From Carpediemonas membranifera (Eukaryota; Fornicata), in assembly GCA_019828565.1 (NCBI GenBank), contig JAHDYR010000022.1, positions 154,885-218,884 of the forward strand: a stretch of DNA of 64,000 bases, read 5' to 3'. The notes under the pieces are model-generated. The model searched no databases and was not told the DNA's origin. It saw only the letters and a program-made list of their open reading frames with translations. How positions within the stretch are numbered: position 1 is the stretch's first letter; each line of letters starts with the position of its first letter. Of this stretch, positions 9,345 to 19,020 are shown piece by piece. Position numbers and translations under genes: made by a program.

Positions 9345-11459
9345 TCACCATTTGTCAAATGAGGCCAGCAGCCTTCGGAGATCGCTACCGACCCTTTCAT
9401 CATACTTTCTCAACACTGACAACAACTTTCGGACGCCGTCATGGATGTTAAATCTCTGAGCCACCAACAGGCACTGCTCCGCGTTGCCCGCATCATAATC
9501 GAACATGTGATACAGCAGGGCCAGTCTCTTCTCTGGCTGCCGCATGACCATGGTGCTACTGCCCAGGTCAGACAACAAGCCAAGTACAAGCACGCTACAG
9601 TCGATGTCCGAGGGGCTAAAGGCCTCGTTGATGGGCAGCAGCTTATCACTAACAGTCGCCCGAGCCTCGTGGATGCATACATCGAGGCCAGTGTACAGTT
9701 CAGTGTAGTACCGCACCATACCGTGCCCGATGGCCTGTAGGTCGACCGCAGAAGCGGCGGGCAGGGCGTCAGCAAAGGTGGCCAGACCAAATGCTAGTGA
9801 CATCCTCTGGGAAACAATGTCAACCCTGAGAAGACCGTTCTCCTCGAGCTCGACGACAGCGTTAGTAACAGCACTCTGGTCACCAGTGGAGATCTTGACC
9901 ATGGCGGTAATATCGAACGTCGGCCCGAGCATTGCTGCTATCTGAAGCACCAACTGGGCCTCGGGGGGCAGCGCAGACACAAGGCTGAGGAAACCGGGGC
10001 AGAAGACGTCGAGGCTCTCCTTCTGCGGCATTGACAGGAAGTCTGCGAGGGCCCGCTCGAGGCTACGGCCGCCGGCACCCAGGAACCTGTTGAGGTGCTG
10101 GCATGCGAGTCTGATGGACATCGGGAGTCTCATGCACCTGTCGCTGAGAGCGATTTGCTGTGTGGGCGATAGGGGGGTGTGAAGCAGCATGGTTATGATA
10201 CGGCCGCAGTTATCAGATGATAGAGGGTCGACCAGCAGATCCAGCATGGGCGTGTTGATGTCTATTAGTCCCAGCTTCTTTCGACTGGTGACTACCACTA
10301 GGCATTGGGTGTCTGGGGCGAGTGCGGGGGGGATAAGGCGGGAAAGCTCGTCTTGTCTGGCATGACCGACGTTCTCGAACAGTAGCACGCCTTTTTTGCC
10401 CTTGAGAAGGGCTACATAAATGTTGAATAGCACTTCGACGTCAGTGTTGTCGTCGACAGGTGTATACTGGTCTAACGACAACACCACCTTGAGTAAGCTC
10501 CGGTGGAGTGAGGCATGGCGCACACTGATGCCCTTGAGGTCGACCGACACCTGATAATCCCCGTAACTCCCGTCACTCAGCGCCCTTTCCACGATATGGT
10601 GGGCCAGGCTTGACTTACCAACCAGAGGCAGGCCGTGAAGACAGACCACAGCCACAGAGCTGCCGTTCGTCCTTATAAACCTGTCTGCGGCCTCAAGCTC
10701 CTCATCTCTTCCAACGAACAAGTCATCCCGAATAACGGGTATCATGCGGGGTGATGCAGTGGGGTCCGCAGCGATGGACACGTCGGGCCGCACAGTCACA
10801 GTAATAGACCGGCTCCGGTGTCTTGTCTTCCCGTCCACGAGGCGCTGCAAGACAGTGTCCCTGTCCATCCGGATGTTGCCCCCGTCCCGACGCATGTAGG
10901 CGTTCATACGATCAAGTCGGGTGAAGTAGACGGGCGCAGTGCCTGGAAGCACGTCTATCATCACCACGTACCGCTCTTCGTTGGGCTTGGCGTCCTCCTT
11001 GATCACAGGAATAAAAGACGTCTCGTAAAGGTTCGCGTCGACCTGAGGGGAGAACCGGTTCACCTGGGAGTCGATGAGCAGACGTATGCTGTCTCGCTCG
11101 TGTCTGTTCAGCGGTATGCCCTTGATGGTGCCGTCGTCCTCAACACCGAAGAAGATGGCGCCGCCCTCGGTAGAGTTCAGGAAGGAATTGACGTATTCGT
11201 GCGCGTAGTGAGCTATGGCGGTACGAGGTGCCTTGGCGTTCTGGATTGCCTTGAATTCGTGTGCCCGGTCCTCTTCAAAGCTAATAATATCATCGTAGCG
11301 GAAGGTGAAAGCCTCTCCAGAAGTGCGCGCCGTATCATGGGACGGCGCTGAGCTTGTAGACGAAGAATTGTCGCTAATATTGGCAAAAGCCAAGGCCGAG
11401 GACATTCTTCGCTTCGTCTTGTGTCGTGGAACCATATACATGTCAGATAAATGGGCCAT
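9345..11459 (-). CDS. Schlafen/AlbA_2 domain fused to a STAND (NB-ARC-like) NTPase
   Basis: 704 aa from ATG 11459 (MAHLSDMYMVPRH). Residues ~50-180 match the AlbA_2/Schlafen fold: HEFKAIQNAK, then the signature NSTEGGAIFFGVEDDGTIKG, and later YMRRDGG. After a linker, ~230-470 is a STAND ATPase: FVGRDEELEAA lead-in, Walker A GLPLVGKSS, GVLLFENV at the Walker B position and LVVVTSRKK at the sensor position. The C-terminal ~230 residues look helical and may hold a winged helix; no clear LRR, WD or TPR repeats are visible. Known STAND proteins are ligand-triggered switches and AlbA_2 domains bind nucleic acid or act as nucleases in some Schlafens, so a regulated nucleic-acid effector is a reasonable inference. 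The gene is intact and intronless. Confidence 0.85.
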   Translation of the reverse strand: MAHLSDMYMVPRHKTKRRMSSALAFANISDNSSSTSSAPSHDTARTSGEAFTFRYDDIISFEEDRAHEFKAIQNAKAPRTAIAHYAHEYVNSFLNSTEGGAIFFGVEDDGTIKGIPLNRHERDSIRLLIDSQVNRFSPQVDANLYETSFIPVIKEDAKPNEERYVVMIDVLPGTAPVYFTRLDRMNAYMRRDGGNIRMDRDTVLQRLVDGKTRHRSRSITVTVRPDVSIAADPTASPRMIPVIRDDLFVGRDEELEAADRFIRTNGSSVAVVCLHGLPLVGKSSLAHHIVERALSDGSYGDYQVSVDLKGISVRHASLHRSLLKVVLSLDQYTPVDDNTDVEVLFNIYVALLKGKKGVLLFENVGHARQDELSRLIPPALAPDTQCLVVVTSRKKLGLIDINTPMLDLLVDPLSSDNCGRIITMLLHTPLSPTQQIALSDRCMRLPMSIRLACQHLNRFLGAGGRSLERALADFLSMPQKESLDVFCPGFLSLVSALPPEAQLVLQIAAMLGPTFDITAMVKISTGDQSAVTNAVVELEENGLLRVDIVSQRMSLAFGLATFADALPAASAVDLQAIGHGMVRYYTELYTGLDVCIHEARATVSDKLLPINEAFSPSDIDCSVLVLGLLSDLGSSTMVMRQPEKRLALLYHMFDYDAGNAEQCLLVAQRFNIHDGVRKLLSVLRKYDERVGSDLRRLLASFDKW

Positions 11460-11586
11460 GTACCATCCCACTCAACATGTAGCCAGGCAGCCATCCAATG
11501 TACACATGTAAATGTGCCCCGGCTCACTCAGCCTCCCCAGTAAAAGCCAGTGTTGTCCTAATCCAACATTTATGATCGACCCAAGG

Positions 11587-12663
11587 TCACCCCTGGCTCA
11601 TCTTACCACCGTACAGCACGCGGACCCGCTCTACTCTGGGGACGTAGTACTCTGACCTCGCACTGGAGTCCTCCACAGCCTCGAGCGTGCTGCCGTCCTC
11701 GACGGTGACCAGGCTACTGAGACTGCGAACAATCATCGGTCTCGCAGCCCCAGTCGGGGTCGACGGTTGTATTAGGGGCATCATTGATATCCGCTTCTTT
11801 CCCGGTGTTATTGTTGACATGATCTCAGCATGAACCGGCTCCTCCACCATCACAGGGGTTGGGGGCGACTCTGGTCTACCCGTAGCAGGGCGGGGCGACT
11901 GGGTTGACTCCTCACTTGAGTCGTCAGTGGAGTCGGAGTCACTAATGACTCTGGCCCCCCTTGGTCGGCCCCGGCCCCGACGAGTTGGTGCTGATGAACT
12001 CGCGAGCTTTCTCCGCTCAGCAGTCGTCATAAATGTCGAGTCACTGTCAGAGTCGGTCTCAGGGTCCATATCTTCGTTCCGGAATGAGATGTGCTTGGCT
12101 GCTCTCCTTTGTGACGTGGCCTTGGGCTTCGGTGTTGGCTTGAGTCGCTTGGGCGCCTTCCTTGTGCCAGCAACCTTCACCCTCACTGTCTGTTTCCCAC
12201 TGGCCTCAGCCTCGCTCTCGCTGATTGACGCCGAGGGCCGGTACTCCTGGGTCTCGCCCTGGGTCGACTCCTCAGTCATGTGGATGACACGACTCAGCTC
12301 GGAGAGGAGGGCACGGCAGTCGGTGCTGGGCATAGTCGGACGCTTGGTCTGTAGGGTGCTCAGTGCGTCGTCCCGGATCTGAGTAAGGGATTGCTCAAGC
12401 CGCTTGCCTGTAAGAGACATGCCTTGGCTCGTAATGAGACGGGAAATGGTCGTAAGACCGAAAAATGTGTTGTTAGGGAGCACTGTTTGCTGTGCAGCGT
12501 TTTTGCCCATCCGTTCCAAGATGGAAGCGGTGTACCACTGCGCCATGAGACGCAAGAACACCAAACGCCGCAGATATGAATCGCAATCATCGCCATTCTT
12601 TGCTGTGAAGAGGAATGAGAAGGCCTCGTCGATCCGTGCGGCCTCAGCAAGAATCCTCTCCAT
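11587..12663 (-). CDS. AT-hook chromatin-type protein
   Basis: 358 aa. The N-terminal ~120 residues form a helical domain I do not recognise (MERILAEAARIDEAFSFLF). The middle is disordered, S/D/E-rich and basic, and holds an AT-hook core (TRRGRGRPRGARV), which binds the minor groove of AT-rich DNA. The acidic serine clusters next to it look like casein kinase 2 sites. Probably nuclear. ATG at 12663. Not assigned to a named family. Confidence 0.7.
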   Translation of the reverse strand: MERILAEAARIDEAFSFLFTAKNGDDCDSYLRRLVFLRLMAQWYTASILERMGKNAAQQTVLPNNTFFGLTTISRLITSQGMSLTGKRLEQSLTQIRDDALSTLQTKRPTMPSTDCRALLSELSRVIHMTEESTQGETQEYRPSASISESEAEASGKQTVRVKVAGTRKAPKRLKPTPKPKATSQRRAAKHISFRNEDMDPETDSDSDSTFMTTAERRKLASSSAPTRRGRGRPRGARVISDSDSTDDSSEESTQSPRPATGRPESPPTPVMVEEPVHAEIMSTITPGKKRISMMPLIQPSTPTGAARPMIVRSLSSLVTVEDGSTLEAVEDSSARSEYYVPRVERVRVLYGGKMSQG

Positions 12664-12690
12664 ATTGACTACGACTTTTTATTGCGCGCG

Positions 12691-12888
12691 CACTGTTGCG
12701 CAGTATAACACATTTTTCGAACCTCCAAGACAGGGCCTGAAAGGAACGATCAAAGTGCCAAACTGTACAACATCATCCGTCCGTAGACGAATGTTGGCGG
12801 TTAGCCAATTGATGATCCCTACCGACTTAAGACGTGAGCAGGATGGAGACAGGGCAGTGTTGCGCAGTATAAACACATTGTTCGACCC
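12691..12888. repeat. Pair of direct repeats with TATAA in the divergent intergenic region
   Basis: The two copies are at 12691-12724 and 12855-12888. Both read TGTTGCGCAGTATAA, then (A)CACATT and TTCGA, with few mismatches, 164 bp apart. They lie upstream of the AT-hook gene on one side and the PrsW gene on the other. The palindromic TTGCGCA and the TATAA look like duplicated promoter elements. Nothing else in 12664-13183 is recognisable apart from the hairpin at 13002. Confidence 0.55.
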
Positions 12889-13001
12889 TTCAATAGCACA
12901 GTTCGTCGCGCGCACGACTGTACAAAACTGCGCCTTCTGGAAGGTGACGCCCGTGTCCGAGGGGTAATGCTCAGTGGGCACTACTGCTGCGGGTACATTG
13001 G

Positions 13002-13039
13002 TCGACTTCGTTGGCGGGCAAGGACGACAACGAAGTCGA
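13002..13039. repeat. Perfect 12-bp inverted repeat upstream of the PrsW-like gene
   Basis: TCGACTTCGTTG at 13002-13013 and CAACGAAGTCGA at 13028-13039, separated by 14 bp. It could be a protein-binding palindrome in the promoter or an RNA hairpin in a 5' leader; no T-run follows it. Confidence 0.65.
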
Positions 13040-13183
13040 AGTGAGATCCTGCTGCGGTGTATCATGTTGTTATAGCCAGGCTGGTGTGGGGGTATGGACC
13101 GAGTGGAATGGACTGTGCGCTCATTCTGGCGATCTCCGGAACGAGGTCAAGCAGGATTAGCCGAACCACGATCCTACGAACGG

Positions 13184-14613
13184 ATGAACGGTAACTATCC
13201 AAACGCTGGCTATCCTCCAGCTTATCCCAATATGCCAGCACCAGTCTCTTCAGACGATGCTTACTCCACTCGTTCGTTTCTTTGGCGTCGTTCCCGTCAT
13301 GAGACGCCGTATGGCCCTTTTACACAGCTGCGGTGATGATTCGTGCCTTCGTGAACATGGCCTACTCCTTCATCGTCCAGCCCTTCATGGGTTTCGGCGT
13401 CTGCACCTACATGATGGTCGGCTTCATCGTCCTCAGCATCGTTTCTCTAATTGCATGCATCATCGGCAGTATGAACGTCGTCTTCGGCCTTATCGCCATG
13501 GTCCTCTCCATCGTGACCATAGTACTCCTCGCCACAATCCTCTTTGCACTGACGAAATGGTACTACCACTACACGAAGTCCTGCGCAAACGCCGCTGACA
13601 TCAAGGAGTTCAGCATCGCCGAGTATATGCCCAAGGCGTACATGGCAGTGCAGTGCCACACCGACACCGTCCCCCCGCCCCCCGCCGCCCTACTCTCCGT
13701 CGAGGTCCAGCACCGCATCGTTTTCTTCCTCGTGCTCATCGCTGGGATGTTCGTCATGTTCATCATCACTTCTATACTCGGCTTCGTGTCATATGTCGCT
13801 GTACTCGCCGGTATCATCATCTTCCTGCCTTGTGCCTGCTTTGCCCTGCCAATGGCCGTGACTGCGCCCGCTATCGGTTGGTACGGCTTCGCCAGACTTT
13901 TCAACCCAGTCCACCGTGGCCCTACGTGGATGATCATGGTCGCATTCGGCTGGGGTGTCGTGGCAACCCTTGTCGCCATCATCAACACCATCATCGGCGA
14001 GTGGCTTGGTCAGTACGCTGGGCTTTCCGCCATCCTCTCTGCCCCACTCTTCGAGGAGTCGTTTAAGACCATAGGCGTGCTTGCCCTGTGGTACGCCATC
14101 CGTGACGAGTACGAGGGCGCCCTGTACGGCCTCGCAGTCGGCCTCGGGTTCGCCACTGCCGAGACCGTCAACTACTCCCTCTCGGGCCCAATCTCACTCT
14201 TCATGCGGCCCCTTATAGTGTTCCAGATCCACACTATGGGCCCCATGCTGCTTGGGTCGATCATTGGACTGGTCCGGGCAAATTGGGTCGGGCGGATAAT
14301 GATGAATGCTGAGGAGAGCACGAAGAAGATCGCCACCGTCGTTTTTGGTGCTGTCTGCTGCCCCATTGCCATCGTCTTCGGCATGTTCTGCCACTTTGTT
14401 TCCAACGGCTCGACCATGCTGCCCAGCCTTCTGTCCCTTAGCGTCTTCTTCTGGGACTTCGCCGTCTGGATCGTTCATGTGACCGTGATGCTCACCATGA
14501 TCGGGCTCAGCTGGTGGAGAATGAGCCACGAGGACGTCAGCAAGCCCAAGATCCAGGAGCAGGGGTCCTTTGTACTACCCCCCCAGATCGGGCAAGGGCA
14601 GCTGTTGGCTTGA
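13184..14613 (+). CDS. PrsW-like intramembrane metalloprotease, one predicted 32-nt intron
   Basis: Predicted exons 13184-13295 and 13328-14613, about 465 aa. The first exon reads MNGNYPNAGYPPAYPN, a short proline/tyrosine-rich cytosolic tail. Exon 2 encodes about eight to ten membrane helices. The catalytic signature of the PrsW/CPBP superfamily is present: FEESFKTIG, then a GLAVGLGFATAETVNY stretch carrying the second glutamate, and a later FQIHTMGPML with the histidine. Bacterial PrsW is a site-1 protease acting on membrane anti-sigma factors; the eukaryotic role is unknown. If the intron is not real, translation would start at ATG 13336 and lose the tail. Confidence 0.8.
13296..13327 (+). 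other. Predicted 32-nt intron in the PrsW-like gene
   Basis: Begins GTCATG and ends CTTTTACACAG, nearly the same 3' end as the OTU-gene intron. Removing it joins the tyrosine/proline-rich frame to the membrane-protein frame exactly. The 5' site is weaker than GTAAGT; alternative starts at 13272, 13287 or 13290 keep the same frame. Confidence 0.5.
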
Positions 14614-14918
14614 GATAAATGTTCATATTTGAAGTTTAATTATATTTGGCTGTATGGATGCGAGTGAGTGGCTGCATACATTGGTGGCGGCCTAGCCCAA
14701 CAGCCTCTGCTTGCCCAGTCTGGGCCCCGCAGGTTAACCGAGGTCGTTTTCTAGCGATCCCAATACACAGCCAGCAAGCATGACGTGGGCACAATGAACG
14801 TTCCAACCCTCTTTACTCACACAGGCAAGCCGCATTATATCCTCTGGCCCTGGCCTGATAAGAAGAATATGTGTTTGTGAGGCATCGCCAGACTTCTCGT
14901 TACCCAGGCAAGAAAATG
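14614..14918. other. Intergenic region, PrsW to zinc-finger gene
   Basis: About 305 bp between two plus-strand genes. I see no ORF, RNA gene or repeat in it. Confidence 0.4.
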
Positions 14919-15467
14919 AAGCCAGAGACAGTTGCCCGCCTAGATCAGCTATGGGAAGATCCTACTAGGAAGCACAAGGACAGCGAAATGATCAAGCAGT
15001 GCCGCAGCTGCTCAGCATTTTTCTCCCCTGGGACCTCCTCGCAGCAGCTACTCACGCACATCCGCAAGTGCCAGGGTATTACCATAGTCAACGAGTTCGA
15101 CCCTAATCCCGCTTTTACCAACATGGGCACCGGCTTCAGCACAGTTTTCCCCGTTCAGCCAGGGGATCCCGCACAGTTCACCAGATACCCCTGCGACGAC
15201 CCGGAGCTCGCCATGATGCTCGAGCCCGTGGCTAATGACGACATTGATCTCATTAGGATGAGGTTGCGGGATCTTGCCGGACGGGAACATGCCATCACTC
15301 AAGTGCTCGCGTCAGCTACTAACGATGCCGCAATCCATAACTTTAACGCGGTCCTCAACAACTACTACCACATCATGGACGCCATCGCGGCCCTCACGGA
15401 GAGACTCGAGTCCGTCCTTGCCAGCTCAGGGTCAGGAGGTATCGTCCCAATGCAAGACCTGCCCTGA
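14919..15467 (+). CDS. Small BED-like zinc-finger protein
   Basis: 182 aa from ATG 14919 (MKPETVARLDQLWED). A single finger of the order C-x2-C ... H-x3-C (CRSC ... LTHIRKC) follows a tryptophan-containing lead, as in BED-type fingers found in transposases and chromatin proteins. The C-terminal ~100 residues are helical (AALTERLESVLASS). The frame is open 16 codons further upstream, so a short upstream exon is possible. The 3' end is about 140 bp from the eL8 start codon on the same strand. Confidence 0.6.
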   Translation, partial: KPETVARLDQLWEDPTRKHKDSEMIKQCRSCSAFFSPGTSSQQLLTHIRKCQGITIVNEFDPNPAFTNMGTGFSTVFPVQPGDPAQFTRYPCDDPELAMMLEPVANDDIDLIRMRLRDLAGREHAITQVLASATNDAAIHNFNAVLNNYYHIMDAIAALTERLESVLASSGSGGIVPMQDLP

Positions 15468-15607
15468 GTGAGATAGTCATGGTTGCAGTCTATTTGTTCA
15501 GTAAAGTCGGGCGGGCCGACGGTGATAAGCTATCTTTTGAGTTTAGACCATTTTTGCAAAGATTTTTTCATGCACAGAAAAAAAGGTCAAGGAGCGAGTT
15601 GAACCAA

Positions 15608-16291
15608 ATGGGCCGCGTTATGTCTGCTACTGGTCAGAAGCACATGGATCTCACCCGTTATACGAGATTCCCCCGCTATGTTGTCAACCAGCGCAAGAAG
15701 AACGTTCTTGTCAAGCGCCTGAAGCAGCCCGCTGCCCTCAACATGTTCACCCACACTGTTGAGAAGAACATCGCCACCAACCTCGTCTCCTTCCTCTCCA
15801 AGTACAAGCCCGAGGATCGCACCCAGAAGAAGGCCCGCCTTCAGACTCTTGCCGAGGCCAAGGCTGAGGGCAAGGAGATCGCTCAGAAGAAGCCCTACTT
15901 CGCCAAGTTCGGTGTGAACCACGTGACATCCCTCATCGAGAAGAAGCAGACCAAGCTTGTAGTCATCGCCGCTGACGTCGACCCCATCGAGGTCGTCCTC
16001 CACCTTCCCGCGCTCTGCCGCAAGCAGGATATCCCCTACTGCATTGTCCCCAGCAAGGCCGTCCTCGGCCAGGTTGTCCACATGAAGACCTGCGCTTGCA
16101 TCGCCATCACTGACGTCCGTGAGGAGGAAAAGCGCGAGTTCGATTCCCTCGTCACTGCCATCACCGGCTTCATGGACTCCGTCGACGTCCACAGAGACGG
16201 TCACCCCGTCAACGGCTTCAAGTCCGTCAAGCGTGACGAGCTCAACGCCGCCCGCATCGCCCGCGAGCAGGCTAACCGCCGTGAGCTCTAA
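15608..16291 (+). CDS. RPL7A: Large-subunit ribosomal protein eL8 (L7a)
   Basis: 227 aa from ATG 15608; ATG 15620 is an alternative start. Family blocks are clear: DLTRYTRFPRYV, the KYKPEDRTQKKAR region, and the L7Ae/kink-turn RNA-binding domain (FGVNHVTSLIEKKQTKLVVIAADVDP at about residues 105-130, then LPALCRKQDIPYCIV). It binds 25-28S rRNA in the 60S subunit. The N-terminal extension is shorter than usual in animals or yeast. Codon use is strongly biased to C-ending codons, as expected for high expression. The 5' leader has purine- and T-rich tracts. Confidence 0.97.
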   Translation: MGRVMSATGQKHMDLTRYTRFPRYVVNQRKKNVLVKRLKQPAALNMFTHTVEKNIATNLVSFLSKYKPEDRTQKKARLQTLAEAKAEGKEIAQKKPYFAKFGVNHVTSLIEKKQTKLVVIAADVDPIEVVLHLPALCRKQDIPYCIVPSKAVLGQVVHMKTCACIAITDVREEEKREFDSLVTAITGFMDSVDVHRDGHPVNGFKSVKRDELNAARIAREQANRREL

Positions 16292-16646
16292 GCTTCGTAC
16301 GTTAAACCCAACAACGGGAACTAGACAGGGCGCAAGCCTAATGACTTCCCATCTTTGTTTTCTTCGTCCCTCTGCTTGTTGAGAGATTCTGGTTCTGTTA
16401 CATTACTAAAAACATCAAGTGGTCGCCAAAGGACAGATCAAACGTGAAGTGCCAGGCTAACATACCATTCAGTCAATCGGTCGTGGCACTAATGGGATCA
16501 GCTATCAGGCAGCACTTCATCCAGGAGAGACTTGCTGTCACGTCAGATAAACAACCGCAAATGTTTCGTGTCGTGAAGAGTGATTTAGTGCAGGACAAGA
16601 ATGATCCGAGCCACCCTGCCATCAGCCTGGGTCGAGAGTGGCGGTG
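16292..16646. other. Convergent intergenic region, eL8 to Beclin gene
   Basis: About 355 bp with no supported gene. It contains the two 3' ends; I see no strong hairpin or repeat. Confidence 0.4.
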
Positions 16647-17774
16647 CTACGGCAGACCCGGCCCAGGCAGAGTAGCGCCTCCCGCCACGACAGGTCCCAG
16701 CGCTCTTGGCTCTGGAACGACGCTGAGGCCATTGATAGCGTCTATAGGCCGTCTAGACTCGGCTGATTCCGATCTCTCATCGAGATCGACAGAATGACCG
16801 TCCCGCTCGAAAGAAACGGCATCATCGTCCGGGAACTGCGCCACATACACCTCAGCGATCGTGTGGAGCAGACAGCAGCACGCCATGCCGAGCTGGACCG
16901 CCCCCTTCTTCGTCGGCCGGGCCATGTGAAGCGGGTAAACCTGTGCGGACTTTCCCTGACGCTCAATGGCGATGGTGCTCTGAGGGCCCTGGGGAGAGAC
17001 GGTGAACTGCCCGAATATGTCCAGCTTCTTCTGCAGCACGGATATCAGGAAGGCTACGACTCCGAGGGCGGCGCTAGTCTCGGCCCAATCATTTGATGAC
17101 AGTGTTATGCCGCAAATGGTGGCGTGTGTGCTGCAGTCAACGATCGGGAATAGCGCCAGGGTCGCGTCTTCTCTTAGCGAGGCCAGCATAGTGCTCAGGT
17201 TGGTCGACACGGCTGCATGGAGACGCGCAGCCTCACAGGCGGCGTCGGCCTCCCTCTGAGCCTCGTTCATCGCCCTCCACCGTTCCTCAGTGTCTGCTGT
17301 GGTCTTTTCAGCCTCAGCCCTGACCTCCGCCAGTGTCCGACGCAGCTTGTGGAGCTCGGCCTGGACTGACTGGAACTCGGCCATTGCCTGGGACTCCTCC
17401 AGCTCCAGGGCAGTAAGATCAGGCGGGGGCGGGGGTGTGACGGTTGACAGCTGGTCTATGGCCTCGTTGTAGCGTCCTGTCTCTCGTGTGGTGCGCTGTA
17501 TATCCAGAATGATGCTGCCTGCAAGGCTTTCGAAGCATCTTTCGCACAACGGCATCGCCTCGGTGCTGCTCTCGGTCATAGGCTCGTTAGTACACATTGT
17601 AGAATAAAAGTTCATCGTTTCGCTGTCATCGATCGCATCAAGAGCAAAGGGAGGAGACTCATCCCCGCTAAGGTCCACGTCTTCCTCCATAGAGGCTGCA
17701 GAACCCAAGTTGATCGATAGTTCTAGGTCACTCTCGGACAATGGATTTCCACAGCTGATACAAGTGAACTCCAT
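16647..17774 (-). CDS. ATG6: Beclin-1/ATG6-like autophagy protein
   Basis: 375 aa from ATG 17774 (MEFTCISCGNPLSESDLELSI), the start typical of Beclin. A second pair of cysteines (MPLCERCFESLAGSIILDI) matches the PLCEEC block of Beclin. Residues ~165-260 are the coiled coil. The C-terminal evolutionarily conserved domain starts after FPIVDC with SSNDWAETSAALGVVAFLISVLQ and TVSPQGPQSTI, matching the Beclin NxAWG region and LVPYG-S block. In other eukaryotes it is a subunit of the class III PI3-kinase complex that makes PI3P on autophagosomes and endosomes. The C-terminus diverges after about residue 320. The upstream open frame lacks an ATG. Confidence 0.85.
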   Translation of the reverse strand: MEFTCISCGNPLSESDLELSINLGSAASMEEDVDLSGDESPPFALDAIDDSETMNFYSTMCTNEPMTESSTEAMPLCERCFESLAGSIILDIQRTTRETGRYNEAIDQLSTVTPPPPPDLTALELEESQAMAEFQSVQAELHKLRRTLAEVRAEAEKTTADTEERWRAMNEAQREADAACEAARLHAAVSTNLSTMLASLREDATLALFPIVDCSTHATICGITLSSNDWAETSAALGVVAFLISVLQKKLDIFGQFTVSPQGPQSTIAIERQGKSAQVYPLHMARPTKKGAVQLGMACCCLLHTIAEVYVAQFPDDDAVSFERDGHSVDLDERSESAESRRPIDAINGLSVVPEPRALGPVVAGGATLPGPGLP

Positions 17775-17880
17775 GCTCAAGCATATGGTTCGATAGTATT
17801 GTCGGATTTGCGCACGATCTCCCAAACCTGCCCGTAAACCACGCTTGCCTCGAGCTAGTCCATTTACTACCAACCACCGT

Positions 17881-19020
17881 TCATCCCAAGTCCAGTCGAT
17901 CCATGACGAACCTCACTAGTCTGCTCGTGGCGTCATCATCTGTACAGAACTGATGGGGGATGTCCCTCCCCAGGGCCTGTTCTGCCCCGAAAGTCATGGC
18001 CTGGTCTCCGGCAGTCTGGGCGATGACCTGGTCGACCCCCGCCCTGTGGGTCTGGGTGGCCCATTTATCGTGGGCGCTGTAAAGAAACGTGTGCCGACAG
18101 ACAGCCAGGGCCGCCTCGAGTTGGGCTGATGGAAGCTGATTGATCTCGTCAATTTCGTTATGGATCAAGTGCAGGATGTTTGAAATGGATCGGGGTTGCA
18201 TGAGCATGCGGGCAGTCACACCGATGCTGTGGCGGTTGTACTTAGACGCCGCAGCACTCTCGTGGGTGCTGTTGAGAGCCTTGACGGCCAGCTGGAGCCT
18301 GGTCTCTGAAGGGAGCACTTTAAGGGTCGACCGGGCGGCCAGACTCATGAGAGTCCGCAGCAGTGCGTTCTCAGCCCACAGCAGAGGGCCACTGCACCCT
18401 GCCCTGACCTCCATGATGGCTGGGTGGAGCAGGACGTTGTGACTGAGTTTGAATGTGACTCCGAGGTCGGCCGAGAGAGTTTCGAGCAGGGCGGTGAGTC
18501 GGGTGACGACAGATAGGTTGACGTAGCAGCCCATGGAGTGTGACAGCAGGGATACGGCGACGGTGGGGGCCGTAGTCCACCTTGGGACGCACTCGCGAAG
18601 GATGGCTTCGATGATGCTCAGCTTGTTTGATATAATGTCGCCAAGGTCAATATGATAGTTCCGGGTGCTCTCAGTGATGATTCCAAGGTTGTGGCCGAGG
18701 TGGGAGGAGCCAAACACCCGGACACCCTTGGTGGAGAGGCGACGCTGGAGGTCCTCGAGGAAAAGCTCATAGAAGTTGACGATGCCGGGATTGCCCGGGG
18801 AGAAGAACAGGACATCTGTTACAGGTGCTGCATCGTCTGCAAGGGACGAGAAATCAAGGACATCGACCTCATCTATCATGCGGAAGAAATCGTTCGGTTC
18901 CCACAGAGGGATGGTGTTCTGGGAGGCAGCAACAGGCTTCTTCTGCTTAAATGCAGACTTACTGCCGGGTGCTGCATCAATACCTGCCGTGCTAGCTTCC
19001 CTGGTGCTGTTTGCTGGCAT
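17881..19020 (-). CDS. LDAH: LDAH-type serine hydrolase (lipid droplet-associated hydrolase family)
   Basis: 379 aa from ATG 19020 (MPANSTREAS). Signature motifs of the family: FFSPGNPGIVNFYELFLEDL, SSHLGHN, the nucleophile motif SHSMGCYVN (alpha/beta hydrolase elbow), and a C-terminal IPHQFCTDDDATS with the probable catalytic histidine. In animals the protein sits on lipid droplets and affects cholesterol ester turnover. The first ~45 residues look disordered. Downstream of the Beclin gene's promoter on the same strand, about 100 bp apart. Confidence 0.88.
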   Translation of the reverse strand: MPANSTREASTAGIDAAPGSKSAFKQKKPVAASQNTIPLWEPNDFFRMIDEVDVLDFSSLADDAAPVTDVLFFSPGNPGIVNFYELFLEDLQRRLSTKGVRVFGSSHLGHNLGIITESTRNYHIDLGDIISNKLSIIEAILRECVPRWTTAPTVAVSLLSHSMGCYVNLSVVTRLTALLETLSADLGVTFKLSHNVLLHPAIMEVRAGCSGPLLWAENALLRTLMSLAARSTLKVLPSETRLQLAVKALNSTHESAAASKYNRHSIGVTARMLMQPRSISNILHLIHNEIDEINQLPSAQLEAALAVCRHTFLYSAHDKWATQTHRAGVDQVIAQTAGDQAMTFGAEQALGRDIPHQFCTDDDATSRLVRFVMDRLDLG

